Positions 11,616 through 22,368 of a stretch of DNA of 64,000 nt are shown in pieces. How positions within the stretch are numbered: position 1 is the stretch's first letter; each line of letters starts with the position of its first letter. A model generated the notes under the pieces. The model was not told where the DNA came from. It saw only the letters and a program-made list of their open reading frames with translations, and did not search any database. Made by a program: the position numbers and the translations under genes. Origin of the DNA: Toxorhynchites rutilus septentrionalis (Eukaryota > Arthropoda > Insecta > Diptera > Culicidae); NCBI RefSeq assembly GCF_029784135.1, contig NC_073746.1, forward strand, positions 61,602,097 to 61,666,096, in the 5' to 3' direction.

Positions 11616-13175
11616 ATGTGGCAAAATTGAGTGTACAGTTCAAGCTTTTCTTAAAAAGAAAATTGAAATCAGTTCTGAAATGTTCACAGATAACAAAAAA
11701 CAATCCCCTAGTATTTGGTATAGCCCCCCTTTGGCGTCCAGCACTTCCTGCAAGCGCCGAGGCGAGATTTCTGGTCACTGTAGACGAAAGTACCTCCCAG
11801 ATCTCCGTAATCGTCGTTTTGAGTTCCGCTTTGTTCCCTGGATTTTTATTCTTCAGATGGTTCTTGATTCCCCACCATAGATACTCAATAGTGTTCAAGT
11901 CCGGTGATTGCGAGGGTGTTTTGAGTTGATTGGGACATTATAGAGCAGGTATTCCCGCACGATGAGGTCAGTTTGCTTCGGGTCATTATTCTGTTGAAAG
12001 TAGTAATCGCGAGGGAGACCCAATTTCTGAACGGGAGACTGCAGGTTACGTTCCAGGGAGATCAATTAAGCCATCTTAACCATCGCCGAATCGGTAAACT
12101 CGGCTCCAGTTCCAGAAGACATCGAATTCTGAATTCTGCCGCCGTGTTTTTCTGTGGGAACCAAATGCTGAACCTGGAGCACCGATCCTGTTTTTCTCCA
12201 CACCAACTATCTTCCATTCGATTCAAAGAGATTGGTTTCCGGCTCATCCGTATAAAAGACATTCTTCCAGAACTCGTTAGGTCTGTTTACATATGCCTCA
12301 TACTTATGACAGACATACAGCTGTACTACCGTTGTACTTCGAAAATTGTATGTCTGTCACCATGTACAGCGCTAGAACCATGCAAGCAACTCGGTACAAT
12401 CGCTGTACCTGTACCGACCTATTTTACCGCTGTACATGGCTACAGTTGTACTGTGCGCAGCGCCACAAATGGTTAGTGGTGGGTAGCATGAACAAACTGA
12501 ATCAAAACACTTGGTAAATATTCTTTTCATTGACTTTCTCTTGAGTTAATAACTCAGATTGGAAACTTGTTTGTTGTGTTTGATAGTTTAGACACTAAAT
12601 AAAAACCTTTTTCATTGAAATATGTGGTGAAAATTGGAAAAATTTCTGATTGTCAGTTTGACATACGGTACAATGTACAACCAAAGTATGTCTGTCATAG
12701 TACGATAGTACCTGTATAACGCTGTACTCTTACAGCGCAAGTACAGCTGTATGTCTGTTCCTGGTATTAGCAAACTGTAGTGGTTTTTTTCATATTCACC
12801 GTTGAGACGAAATACTTTTCACGGTCAACACAACCTCTCAGATTATTCCTGTATGCTGCTCTCCGGACAGTGTCTACGCTGACAGGTCTTCCAATGGTAC
12901 TGGCTACTTCGGTAATCAATTTAGGAATGTTTGTTTCAGGGTTCTTTCGCAATCTTCACACAATTACTCGTTCATCATCAGAAGATAGGATCCGTTTGCG
13001 TCCTCGGGAGATTTTCCATGGTTCCTTCGTATGTCTACTTGTTTACGATTTTCTTTACTAAAGAGTGGATTCTTCTGACAGCAGCTGCTATTTCCCGCAA
13101 TGTCTTTTCTCGACAAGTCTTACTTATTATCATTGAACGTGCAACAATATCCATTTCTTTCCTGTTACTTGCCAT
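11566..13175 (-). pseudogene. Tc1 transposase remnants
   Basis: Three minus-strand segments carry the domain order of a Tc1/mariner transposase: paired-like DNA-binding N-terminus, DDE catalytic core, and the conserved tryptophan-rich C-terminal EYLWW motif. The first catalytic Asp is visible in YTDEP, but the reading frame is broken by indels and by the nested insertion, and the intact length would be roughly 340 residues. It cannot encode an active enzyme. Confidence 0.85.
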
Positions 13176-13265
13176 TTTGATAAAAACTTTTTCAAACAAA
13201 AAGATCTTACTAAAACGGTTAATTTTTTTGAAGAAATTTGAGATGTACGCTTAATTTTACGATGC
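11616..13265 (-). mobile_element. Dead Tc1-like transposon interrupted by a foldback element
   Basis: The two ends are inverted repeats of about 30 bp with mismatches (left CAAAATTGAGTGTACAG, right on minus TAAAATTAAGCGTACAT). Read on minus the inside encodes broken Tc1 transposase: an N-terminal helix-turn-helix region starting near 13173 and including NIPKLITEVASTIGRPVSV (12880-12950), a catalytic-domain piece with YTDEP (about 12060-12270) and a C-terminal NTIEYLWWGIK segment (11800-11898). The transposase is cut between 12293 and 12772 by the foldback element and has several further frame breaks. Confidence 0.85.
12293..12772. mobile_element. Foldback element, copy 1
   Basis: Both ends carry GACAGACATACAGCTGTACT facing inwards, and further inverted words (CGTTGTAC, TATGTCTGTC) lie inside each arm, so most of the outer 200 bp can fold back. 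It sits inside the Tc1 transposase, whose codons resume on either side. The interior 12480-12680 is present again, inverted, at 13430-13680. No coding capacity. Confidence 0.75.
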
Positions 13266-13429
13266 TTAGAATAGAGATTGTTTTAGATTTTTGGATTAAA
13301 TAATTGACAAAAAACTTTTCGCGAAATTTTCTTGCGCGCATAGTTAATTAAAAGTGTGTGTTATTAATATGCATCAATAAAAAAAATGTATTCAAAATAT
13401 TTTGTACCAAATAAATGGGGAGTGTCGTC

Positions 13430-13680
13430 AAATAGTATGTGTATACTAATTTTTGGGATTGACTGCACTTTGGTTGAACATTACACCGCATGTCAAACTG
13501 ACAATCAAAAATTAGACCAATTTTCACCACATATTTCAATAAAAAAAATGTTTTTATTTAGCGTCTAAACTATCAAACACCTCAAACATGTTTCCAATCT
13601 GAGTTATTAACTCAAGAGAAATTCAATGGTTTGTTCATGCTACCCATCCCTACCTTCTATGGCGCTGCTCACAGTTGGAA
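13430..13680. repeat. Inverted partial copy of the foldback interior
   Basis: The reverse complement matches about 12462-12690 across words such as TTGAGTTAATAACTCAGATT and GTTTGATAGTTTAGAC, but the terminal repeats are missing. With copy 1 it forms a broken palindrome with a spacer of about 750 bp. Confidence 0.7.
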
Positions 13681-13785
13681 TTGACAAGCTGTAGCATTGT
13701 CTACAGTTGTTATCAATTTACAAAGTGTAAACGATTGAAAATCTACGAAAGCAATAAAAACTGCTCTGACTTTATGTTTCTTATA

Positions 13786-14085
13786 CTTATGACAGACATA
13801 CAGCTGTACTTGCGTTGTACTTCGAAAATTGTATGTCTGTCACCATGTACAGCGCTAGAATCATGCAAGCAACTCGGTACAATCGCTGTACCTGTACCGA
13901 CCTGTTTTACCGCTGTACATGGCTACAGTTGTACTGTGCGCAGCGCCATAGACGGTTAGTGGTGGGTAGCATGAACAAGCAGAATACAATGAAAGTATGT
14001 CTGTCATGGTACGATGGTACCTGTACAACGCTGTACACGTACAACGCAAGTACAGCTGTATGTCTGTCCCTGGTATTACCTACCC
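13786..14085. mobile_element. Foldback element, deleted copy 2
   Basis: The first 190 bases match the left arm of copy 1 nearly base for base (to the words TAGCATGAACAA), then the sequence jumps to the right arm ending in CAGCTGTATGTCTGTC. The roughly 200-bp interior is absent, giving a 300-bp internally deleted form. Confidence 0.75.
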
Positions 14086-14178
14086 ATATTTCTACTTGTT
14101 TCATATTCCACCCAACATATCTCATTTGCTATATTGCGATGAATGAAACAAACGCCGGTCAGAAATGCATGCAATAGG

Positions 14179-14600
14179 ATAGGTTGAGAATAGCAGACGC
14201 TGTGAAAATTTTGAGAACCGGATTTCCCGTTCGGAAGGCGGCCAAATTGCACAGAATTCCGTATTCAACACTAAGCGAGAAGGTCTTGGGAAAATATTCC
14301 AGACAACATCCTGGAAAAGTAACCATTCTCGAAGCCACAGAAGGACGAATAGTTGAATGGCTGTCAGCTAAAGCAAAAGCAGAATTCCCCGTGAACACAA
14401 AAAGATTACTGTTATGTGTAGCACTTTAAGTGAGGAAATCAGCTCGTTCCAATCCATTAAAAAACGGGATACCGGCTCTTAAATGAATCAATGGATTCAT
14501 TAAACGACATCTAGGAATATTAAAACGGGTGCCAAGCATATTATCAAAGCATAGTGCAGCTGTTTCCAAGCAACAAATCAGGAGGATTTTTTTATAATGG
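14179..14600 (+). pseudogene. pogo/Tigger-type transposase N-terminal relic
   Basis: The frame from 14184 reads ADAVKILRTG then VRKAAKLHRIPYSTLSEKV, a pipsqueak-type helix-turn-helix, followed by a CENP-B-like second HTH with IVEWLSAKAKAEFPV. Coding similarity continues past a frame break near 14430 as NGIPALKW and SKHSAAVSKQQ, again like pogo-family DNA-binding regions. The DDD catalytic domain was not found. The window also holds small elements with pogo-like ends (41560, 43122, 44612), which could have used such an enzyme. Confidence 0.7.
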
Positions 14601-15499
14601 ACAATATCGACAAAAAAACAAGAAAAAGAAAAGGATGTCCCTAGAAATCCTTTTATATCATCTTTTTATGTCCCATCTAAAAAAAGGCAATAATTCTTAA
14701 ATTACCAAGAAAACAAAGACAAAGAATATTAGAAATATGCAAACTTTGTATTCCAGAACCTTTATCATCTGGTAATTATCTAGAAGGTCGTTATACATTC
14801 TTCTCTTCGATAAAAGACCCGAAAAACACGCAACAACTGCATGAAATGTAAAAAATATGTTTGTTCCGAGCATGCAATTATGCTATGTTCTGATTCTTAC
14901 TCCAATGAAACCACAATCGATTAATACGTTTTTATGTTATTTTATAGCTCTTTATACTTTCATGAACTATATTCTGTTCCTTACTTTTAATTAATAACAG
15001 TGAAAAATTCGAATTTCGTTATTTGTGTTGAAATATCAAAAATTACTCTATTTTGATGAGGGTGAATTAGATGACTATTAAAACATAATAAAGACGAAGA
15101 AAACATATGTTTTGGTGTTTTCATTCAATCATACCCTCTTCTTCAAATAGATGCCAATAAAGCCTGAAAATGCACAATGACAACATTACATAGAAGTTCA
15201 ATTTTCGGTCTGTGACACCGTGCGCGAGTATACGTGTTACGATTTTGCACGCGAGTACAGGAGGGTTAAAAATATTATACACGCGTAAGCAGTAATTTTT
15301 AGAGTACACAAACCTTAAATATTGTCTTAGCTGAGCGGTATATGGGTACTTCACGGTACTTCAGAATCATTTACTTCTGTTTTTGCATAAAAAACATCGT
15401 AGTAATTGGGTAATTTGGCTTAAATTAATAAAAAATGGAAAGTCATGGCATGGTTTATTTTGTACCGCGGAACCCTGGACTTGCACTGGGACAATATCA
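14601..15499. other. Unassigned sequence
   Basis: 14601-14860 may continue as decayed transposon coding, but no motif is firm. 14860-15499 is AT-rich, with a GC-richer patch at 15190-15260 containing two GCGCGAGTA(C/T)A words. No gene recognised. Confidence 0.4.
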
Positions 15500-15750
15500 C
15501 GACAGGGTTATTAATTATTAATTTCATATTCCTTTATTGAGTTTAACATTTTTACATTAAGTTCCGTTATTCTTTTATGCAGAGATTTGAAATATCTTAC
15601 AGCTGCATATTTTTCATGTTAAGTTTTTTTTTGTAGTCATGTTATTTACATAATTTTGTAGCACGTCAAAGTAACATTAGGGGAAAATTATTAGCAAAAA
15701 AAACCCTAGGAATCAAAAGCGTTTAACCTACTTATACTAATATTACAGAA

Positions 15751-16914
15751 CTAAGGATATAATGCTAATATAAGCGGATTAGCGGAAATTGTACAAGATA
15801 ATCTGGAAGTAGGGGCCGTCCTGTTAATGAAGCATTCGATACTTTCTAGTTCTGCGATGTCGTGAAGTTCATCCATAGGGAAGTATGGAGATGGACCTAG
15901 CATCATTTTTAGCAACTGATTTTGTTTCACCTGAAGTCGCTTGAGATGTGTTTTCGCACAGCAACGCCACACGGGAGAACCGTAGGTAAGAACTGGACGG
16001 AAAATACATTTGAATAGTAGTAACTTGTTGGCTGTCTGTAACGTCGCCCTTCGGTTGATGAGCGGATATAAGGATTTGATAAGCACATTAGACTTTCTGA
16101 TAGTCATGTTGGTGTGGTCATGAAATAGTAATTTTTGGTCTAAAGTTAGACCTAGATATGTCACTTCTTTCTTCCACGGGATTGGCGTTCCGCAGACTTT
16201 TATTGTGAGCGCGTCTTCTTGTGAAGAAGATAGTTTGGGTTTTACTCGGGTTTATGTTAATTCGCCACCGGCGTTGGTACTCCTCAAGTGCGTTTTGGGC
16301 GTGTTGGAGCTTGGTAGTCACAATAGTCGGATCATCATCTGTGACAAGAAATCCAGTATCGTCGGCGAAGAATATGTAGTTTACTCCATCTATCATCACA
16401 ATGTCACATTGTAAACATAGCGATGATAGATGGAGTGTAAACATTGTAAAGCGTTGGACTGAAAACTGATCCTTGCGGTACTCCAAAGAGGATGTTGTGT
16501 CTTTCAGAGAGTGAGCCTTTTACAGACACACGAAAGTTCCTATTTGTGATGAAGGAATGTATGATTTTGATCATATATAAAGGACAGTTAGACCTGTAAT
16601 GTTTATGCCGCCTGCCAGACAGAGTCGTAAGCTTTCTCGACATCTAGCAGAACCATTCCTGTAGATTTCTTAGCCGCAAATCCTGCTCGAATGTTGTTGG
16701 TCACACGCAGAAGTTGTTGACAAGTTGAATGCCCATGTCTGAAACCAAACTGTTCATTTGGAATAATTCCCGACGCGTCGAGATGAGTGCTGAGGCGTTT
16801 TAATACTACACGTTCCAAAATTTTGCTGAGGCTGCATAGTAGGCTTATGGGCCGGTTGTTGTTCGGTAACGTGATGTCTTCATTCAGTTTTGGGATAGCT
16901 ACGACATTTTTCAA
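15751..16914 (-). pseudogene. LINE reverse transcriptase, frame-broken
   Basis: Read on minus in at least four overlapping fragments: RT blocks with NNRPISLLCSLSKILERVV and NEQFGFRHGHST (16700-16880), LDVEKAYDSVW (near 16630), GVPQGSVFSPTLYNVY (near 16460-16500), and the catalytic FADD in YIFFADDTGFLV (near 16380). A downstream thumb-like piece includes MTYLGLTLDQKLLF and RPVLTYGSPVW (15950-16160). Catalytic aspartates persist, but repeated frame changes make it inactive. Confidence 0.85.
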
Positions 16915-17010
16915 AATTTTTCGCTACTATTGGTTAAATTCCGTATTGTTGTACCGAAGTTCCGATATTTGTAAGAAGCGATTTCGTCTCGAATCTTGTG
17001 ATTCAGTTCC

Positions 17011-18021
17011 TCAACGATTGTTCTGAGAAAAAGGGTCTCTCGTGCGACCATACTGAAGGCGGCGGGAATTTCTTAATCGAATCAGCTGCTTTATATATCC
17101 AGGGAGCTCTTGTTTTTGAGGTGATCGCGTAACAAGAGGAACAGAAATATTTTCAGCATCCACGAGTGACGTGATGAAAACATTCATAGCGTCGTCGTTT
17201 GTTTGTGTTGAGTTCAGGTTGCTGATGAGAGGAGATGTGATATCCAGGTTCTGATAAAGAAAGCTGGAGTACAATCTCCAGTCAGCCCGACGATAGTTTC
17301 TGTATTGTCTCTCGAAGTGAAAAGGAGATTCTGCATTTATGGTGAATAATACCGGGAAATGATCTGATGATAGTTCTTCGAATACTTCAGGTAGAGTCAT
17401 GCTGATTAGATTGTTGGATAGTGGCAGGTCTAGTGTGGATGGACAACCCCTTCCTTGTGGAACCCGAGTGAATTTTTGTAGATGATGGATATAGAAATTA
17501 TGGTTTTCACATACATTGTACAGCAAACGACCAGCTCCATTTGTCTTACTGCAGTTCCATGATCGGTGCCGGGCATTTAGATCACCTATGACGAATAATG
17601 GTTCATCATAACGAGTGAGGGTTCTTATGTCTTTTTTGAAACGATTGAGGACAGTATTGTTACCATATCCCGAGAAATATGCAGCAATTATGTGCACGGG
17701 GGAAGTATCCGTTGTGATTGTTACTCCTACTGTTTCTATAGTAGAGGTTTGTAGATCCATCTTGACGAATCGTAGAGCATTGCGTACGAATACTGCCACT
17801 CCTCCCCCACGGTTGGTATCTTCGTTATTCCGGTCGACCCTCACACAGGTGAATTGCTTGTTGAAGATCGAGATTTTTGAAGTTAACCAAGTCTCCGTTA
17901 CTACTGCTATATCTACATCGTGTCTTTCCAGGAATTCGAAAAATTCGGATGATTTGTTTCGAATGGAACGACTGTTCCAGTTTAGTATTTTCAGACAGCT
18001 TCTATTGAACATTGTATACAT
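17011..18021 (-). pseudogene. LINE apurinic-like endonuclease domain (ORF2 N-terminus)
   Basis: A 336-residue frame starts at the ATG at 18021 and includes the AP-endonuclease signatures LNWNSRSI, TETWL, GGVAVFV, GDLNARH and SSDHFPV in order, giving Asn, Glu, Asp and terminal Asp-His catalytic residues. In target-primed retrotransposition it nicks genomic DNA. The domain is continuous, but the ORF ends before the RT, with a missing stretch and frame loss around 16915-17010. Confidence 0.85.
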
Positions 18022-18505
18022 ACTTAATCATAAGCTCGGACAGAGCTGCAAATTGCATTGTTTTGGAACGACAAGCAGAGAGACGTTCGAACATTTCTTT
18101 TGCCAGGTTCAGGAATTCGCTGGCAGTGAAGAGGAGAACATTAGTAGAAGTGTTAGATTTCAGAACGTCAGAAAAGTTGTAGTTCTGTTGGACGAAAGAT
18201 GAATTAAACGTTCGGGCTCGAGTATGTGTCGTGGTTTTATTTGCCAGTTGTTCTCTACGCTTCTGGAGGGCTTCGATGTATTGCCTTCTTTGTGGACATC
18301 CTTTGTAGTTGGCAGTGTGATTTTGTTTGCAATTGGCACAAAAGATTTTTTCCCGTGGGTTATTATCTGTTGTTAGAAGTGAACGTGGTGGTAGGTTAGG
18401 TGCAATTCACCACACTTCACACATTTGGCTTCAAGGTTGCAGTTTCTCATCCCATGTCCAAACTGCTGGCATCTGTAACATTGTACAGCATCGGTATTTT
18501 TACGA
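18002..18505 (-). pseudogene. LINE ORF1 (Gag-like) C-terminal part
   Basis: On minus, CYRCQQFGHGMRNC, CVKCGELH and CANCKQNH give three CCHC-type knuckles between about 18290 and 18490, then a charged tail ending at TAG (18002-18004), 20 bases inside ORF2. The protein would coat LINE RNA. The N-terminal half is absent because the sequence changes to a P1/P2 repeat at about 18510. Confidence 0.75.
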
Positions 18506-18784
18506 TTGTAAAAACAGGAAGTGGGTTATATCTATGGTATAACCGCAAGGGTGACGTAGGACTATCGTTGATTTAGAGATCATTTGTTTGAAGTTGAATC
18601 TGAATTCATTCTGAATGAATGAATATTTGGAGAACTTCGAAAACGAGAGCGTTACGTTGGAGGCACACGGTTTTATGCATCCAATATTGGATACGGAAAT
18701 ATCCTACTGATGGGAAGAATAATCTTCAGAAGCTATCCTGTTAATTGCGATTGATTGATAAATCACTAAACCAAATATATTTGG

Positions 18785-19073
18785 TCACAGTGTTACATGG
18801 ATAGAAAACATTAAAATAAACTCTTTCACATGAATGTAATTTTAAATTCCCAGAGGAACTGGCAGATTATTTTCAGTAACGATTAGATATTTCCACATTT
18901 TCCTCGATACTGGAAGCCCACCAGTGGTTTATGCTAACTCGATAACCATCTGTTAATAGCACTTGATTGGAACATATTTGGTCACAGTGTTACATGGATA
19001 GAAAACATTCAAATAAACTCTTTCACATGAATGTATTTTTAAATTCCCAGAGGAACTGGCAGATTATTTTCCG
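18785..19073 (+). repeat. 90-bp direct repeat, two copies
   Basis: The block beginning TCACAGTGTTACATGGATAG and ending AACTGGCAGATTATTTT occurs at about 18785-18877 and 18987-19073 with few differences, about 200 bp apart, inside repeat member I. Confidence 0.8.
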
Positions 19074-19119
19074 GATCTTTCTCGATGCTGAATGGCATCC
19101 AAACGGAAAGAATTCCGCG

Positions 19120-19125
<6 letters not shown>

Positions 19126-19152
<27 letters not shown>
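19126..19152 (+). repeat. (GT)n microsatellite
   Basis: A run of about 13 GT units. Confidence 0.95.
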
Positions 19153-19324
19153 AGCGGCTGCTTCGAGATCTTCCCGGGGAACCGTTTGTGGCATCACTCT
19201 CCTCCTGATGGATTCCTTTCTAGCCTAACGTGCACAAACAGGCTCTTGGTGACACCGTTCATCCGCGCTTTCATGATAAATGAAGAACTTCACCACAACA
19301 GCGACAACATGCTCCAATCGCTGT

Positions 19325-19375
19325 TCAATTAGAACTGAGTGGATTTCCGAGCGGCGCTCGCTTATATACCGATTG
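19325..19375 (-). promoter_or_regulatory. TATA-type core promoter candidate
   Basis: On minus the order is a CCAAT box (CACCAATCGG), the TATA box GGTATATAAGCGAG, a GC-rich spacer and an initiator-like TCAGTTC about 30 bp downstream. This spacing is that of an arthropod RNA polymerase II core promoter, in particular histone-type ones. The downstream transcript, toward 19150, has no coding region I can name. Confidence 0.5.
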
Positions 19376-19618
19376 GTGATTTCAATAGCCTGTTTTGAAA
19401 ACAAATTTAAGACTATTGAAACAAGTTTTTGGATCAGAAAGTAACAAGTATAGAACGCGTAGAAATTTTATCTTTCGAATGAAGTGTTTATCATACCATT
19501 TCGTTCAGTTGTTTAGGAGCTATTAACACCCAAAATCTCGGTCTCCGGCGTAACGCTTTCGTTTTCGAAACTTTGATTTTACATCCCGGTATAGAAATGA
19601 AAGACGTAGTCCTACGTC

Positions 19619-20306
19619 AAAACGCCAACTAACGATCACGTCGAAGAGCGTTTTGGTTTTTTGCAGTTCTTGTAGGCTGTAAGATTGTGTCCGTATCAGC
19701 TTTCGCGTCCGTTCTTCTCTTCGCTCATAGCCCGAATGACCGCTCGTAGCCCACCCATCAATGTATATGAATATAAAAGGTATGCATCGGTGAATAACAA
19801 TGTGAGGCAATACAAGGTGTGAGTAAATAGGTGTGTTGCAATGGTTTATTAATACAAGGTAGGCAATACACTACATAGGCGAATTGTTCCCTTCGTGAAC
19901 GTTAGGAGGTATAGCGCATTCTCTCCTCTATTGGAAGTATATAACATGTTGACATCCAGTGGTGTGATTATTTTTCAACTCCTCTTTAATTTCCTCTAGC
20001 TCAAATTTATGTAAGAACGAGAACGACTTTGATGGGTGTTGTATCACTTGTACCATGTGTGTAAAACCTGGTATCGCTTGATTTTAGCGCATTGAAAACA
20101 GTAGCAAAACTCTGTTTACATTTCATTTGGATCTGGATTCTCTCCCTGCCCAGTCTTAATGTGTAGTTTCCTGGACTAATATCCAGCGATGCCATTATTG
20201 AATTTTATTCCACCACGATTTTGTTATACACAACAATAGGCGGACAGCGATCTTTTGTTTTCGGATGTAGTTCATTTTTTTCATTTTTCTTATCTACAGC
20301 TGTAGC
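19619..20306. other. Unassigned sequence
   Basis: Short unrelated frames only. 19640-19760 is GC-richer, with a TATAAAAGG word at 19773 facing plus, but no supported gene. 19805-19920 contains repeated GGCAATACA words. Confidence 0.4.
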
Positions 20307-20318
20307 ACCTCCAGCATC

Positions 20319-20483
20319 GCGGAGGCGATCTGGCGTAGTGGTAACATCCATGCCTCTCACGCTAAAGGTCACGAGTTCAATTCTCACTCCCGACATTCTT
20401 CCAAAAATGGAAGTAAAAGTGACGAACCAGCCAAATTGAGTTGAAAATCACTATAATACAGATAAAAAAAAAAAAAAAAAAAA
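20319..20483 (+). mobile_element. tRNA-derived SINE
   Basis: An RNA polymerase III A-box (TGGCGTAGTGG, near 20331) and B-box (GGTCACGAGTTCAATTC, near 20367) lie about 36 bp apart, followed by a short body and an A-rich tail. The element is flanked by a perfect 12-bp duplication ACCTCCAGCATC (20307-20318 and 20484-20495), so both ends are exact. SINEs are copied by LINE machinery. The perfect duplication suggests a recent insertion. Confidence 0.9.
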
Positions 20484-20645
20484 ACCTCCAGCATCAGCAA
20501 TATCGCCGCCAACAACAGCATCTTGTGAACCGTCGTCCATAGTGAGAATGTCGAAAGTATTAAGCGTTGGTATGTTTGACGGTTTGACGGAGTCAAAGGA
20601 TTTTTGTCATTCGTTGATTCGACACTCGATGACATTCGATACACC

Positions 20646-20987
20646 GCTACACTATTCGTCCGAATCTATCTTTGACCGATTGGTTTGATTACAAGTTTTA
20701 GATGAAGTAACTATGAAATTGATTCATAAAGTTCAAAATATTCGGCCAAATATTGATATCAGTACAATTTTAATACTTGCATCGTCATTCAATTTCCTAA
20801 CGTTTTTGATAGATAATAAAAACAATAAACATTCGATCCAAATACTCGCCGATTGTTTGGACCGATTGCATTGAATCGAAAATTCACTTCACCGTGAATT
20901 CAGCACATTCGTCACAACATTTGTCGATTCATCGAGTCAAATGTTTGAGTCCAACATTCGAGTGAAACGTTGGACGAATCGTGTAGC
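20646..20987. mobile_element. Small TIR element (MITE)
   Basis: GCTACACTATTCGTCC on the left and its near-complement ending GTGTAGC on the right form about 16-bp terminal inverted repeats with one mismatch; the 340-bp interior has no coding. Superfamily not determined. Confidence 0.55.
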
Positions 20988-20999
20988 GCCCGCATAAGA

Positions 21000-21363
21000 C
21001 AAGACGTGACAACTGGATTCTTACTCTTCTTTCTGCATTTTCGTCGATCAGGTGCTAGATAACAGGGAAGCGAGATGTGAAGGTTGCCAAAGGTTATAAT
21101 ATTTCGGAAGATTATTTTCCCACGAGAGAAACATGTGTTCTTCGTATCATGTATTTTCTGAGCTGTACCATTTTTTGTATTAATTATTCAACCGAATGTC
21201 ACATATTTTAAAGAATAAATATTTTCGTGGTATTTTTGTATGTAAAAAAATTAAATGTGAAGAGAGCAAAGAAAACTAAAATACACAGATTTGATAGAAG
21301 GAGTATGATGTGTTAAAACACATGAATTGAATTTTTGGATCATTTTATTTATAAAGTGACTAT
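21000..21363. other. Unassigned AT-rich sequence
   Basis: No recognisable feature beyond AT-rich single-base runs. Confidence 0.4.
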
Positions 21364-21875
21364 GGGCCTTATTCCCGTATAGATTTCACGATGAACACGA
21401 AATGATCGAAGCATCATTGAACTTAGTTTTACGAATTAAAGAAGCGTCAAAGATAATAATGGGTTTTCAGGCCGATTGAACATTTTTCAAATAGAAATTA
21501 TGAATGAAAATTAACTTCTCCGTTTCAAATTAGTGTTCAATGTGAATGGAAAACTTTGTTTTCTTCATGTGGTAAAATAATCGCTTACAAAAATTTAATC
21601 TGAAGATAATTTTATATTATAATGATAAGTTTTAGTGGGAATATCGGAAAGTGTACAGAAATGGGTTAAGTAGGGTAAGAAAGACGTGATTCAAGTAAAT
21701 AAATAACGCCATGTAAAAAATGTTATCCAGATTTTAGCCTTTTGCCGGCTATTCTGATAGAGTAGTAGGCCTTGGTAAAAACTAATTTCGTATCCTGATG
21801 TCGACACTGTGCCGTTGTCATCGTGGATACACTTCATTTCGTGTCCACCGTAAAGTGTACACGGGAATAGGGCCC
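21364..21875. mobile_element. TIR element related to the 42-45 kb tandem pair
   Basis: Ends GGGCCTTATTCCCGTATAG and, on minus, GGGCCCTATTCCCGTGTAC form about 20-bp inverted repeats. The interior (21490-21720) aligns with 43430-43640 and 45120-45350 (shared TATGAATGAAAATTA and GGAATATC words), so it belongs to the same broad family. No coding. Confidence 0.6.
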
Positions 21876-22368
21876 GATTGGAAAATAATTGAATGCTCTT
21901 TTCTGCTAGACTGCCACTATTATGCTATGCTAGATGACAGGAGGATCATAAAAAGGAGTAGAGGTGGAACTTGCGATGCAAAGTTCAGCTCTCTTCAGGG
22001 AACAGGAAAAAGGACGTGAAAGAAACGAGAATATTCAAAGAGTCGATAATATAAATTTTAACTAAATTGAAATATGAATGCAATCTTATTAAATTTTTAA
22101 TATTTTTGCCAACACTACAAAAAAGTTGGAAATCCTATACTTGTATATTTATCTTCGTTAATTATTTTCTTAATCAACCAATCAGAAACCGAGTTGTGAG
22201 TGGTCCGAGTTTGACAGTAAAAGTGGTCCGGAATCGGCCCCCTATTGTCATGTCTCGTCTCAGATTCGATCCACAACAATAACAATGCAAAGGTAACAAC
22301 AACAAAATGACACCCACATTAAAAACATGCGCATCTCCAGCATCGCTCAGTGAATAGTTCAATTTTTT
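21876..22368. other. Unassigned sequence
   Basis: Short frames without motifs. ACAACAATAACAATGC-type low complexity near 22270-22310. Nothing else seen. Confidence 0.4.

Larger units (their letters stand above)
15500..18505 (-). mobile_element. Jockey-like LINE, 5'-truncated and degenerate
   Basis: On minus the order is a Gag-like ORF1 with zinc knuckles (18002-18505), an endonuclease (17011-18021), a broken reverse transcriptase (15751-16914) and a 3' region ending in A/T-rich sequence near 15500. The order and the short ORF1/ORF2 overlap are typical of Jockey-clade LINEs. Part of ORF2 between endonuclease and RT is missing. Its 5' side stops at the P1/P2 repeat beginning near 18510. Confidence 0.85.
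18510..19618. repeat. P1/P2 repeat member I
   Basis: Left end: a P1-like TATATCTATGGTATAACC near 18526-18547, then half-palindrome GACGTAGGACTA at 18553. Right end: full palindrome GACGTAGTCCTACGTC at 19603-19618. The inner flanks of the two ends share TTCGAAAACGAAAGCGTTACG-like sequence in inverted orientation (18630-18660 and 19540-19572), so this behaves as one element with inverted ends of about 100 bp. Inside are a 90-bp direct repeat, a GT microsatellite and a minus-strand TATA promoter-like block. Confidence 0.55.
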
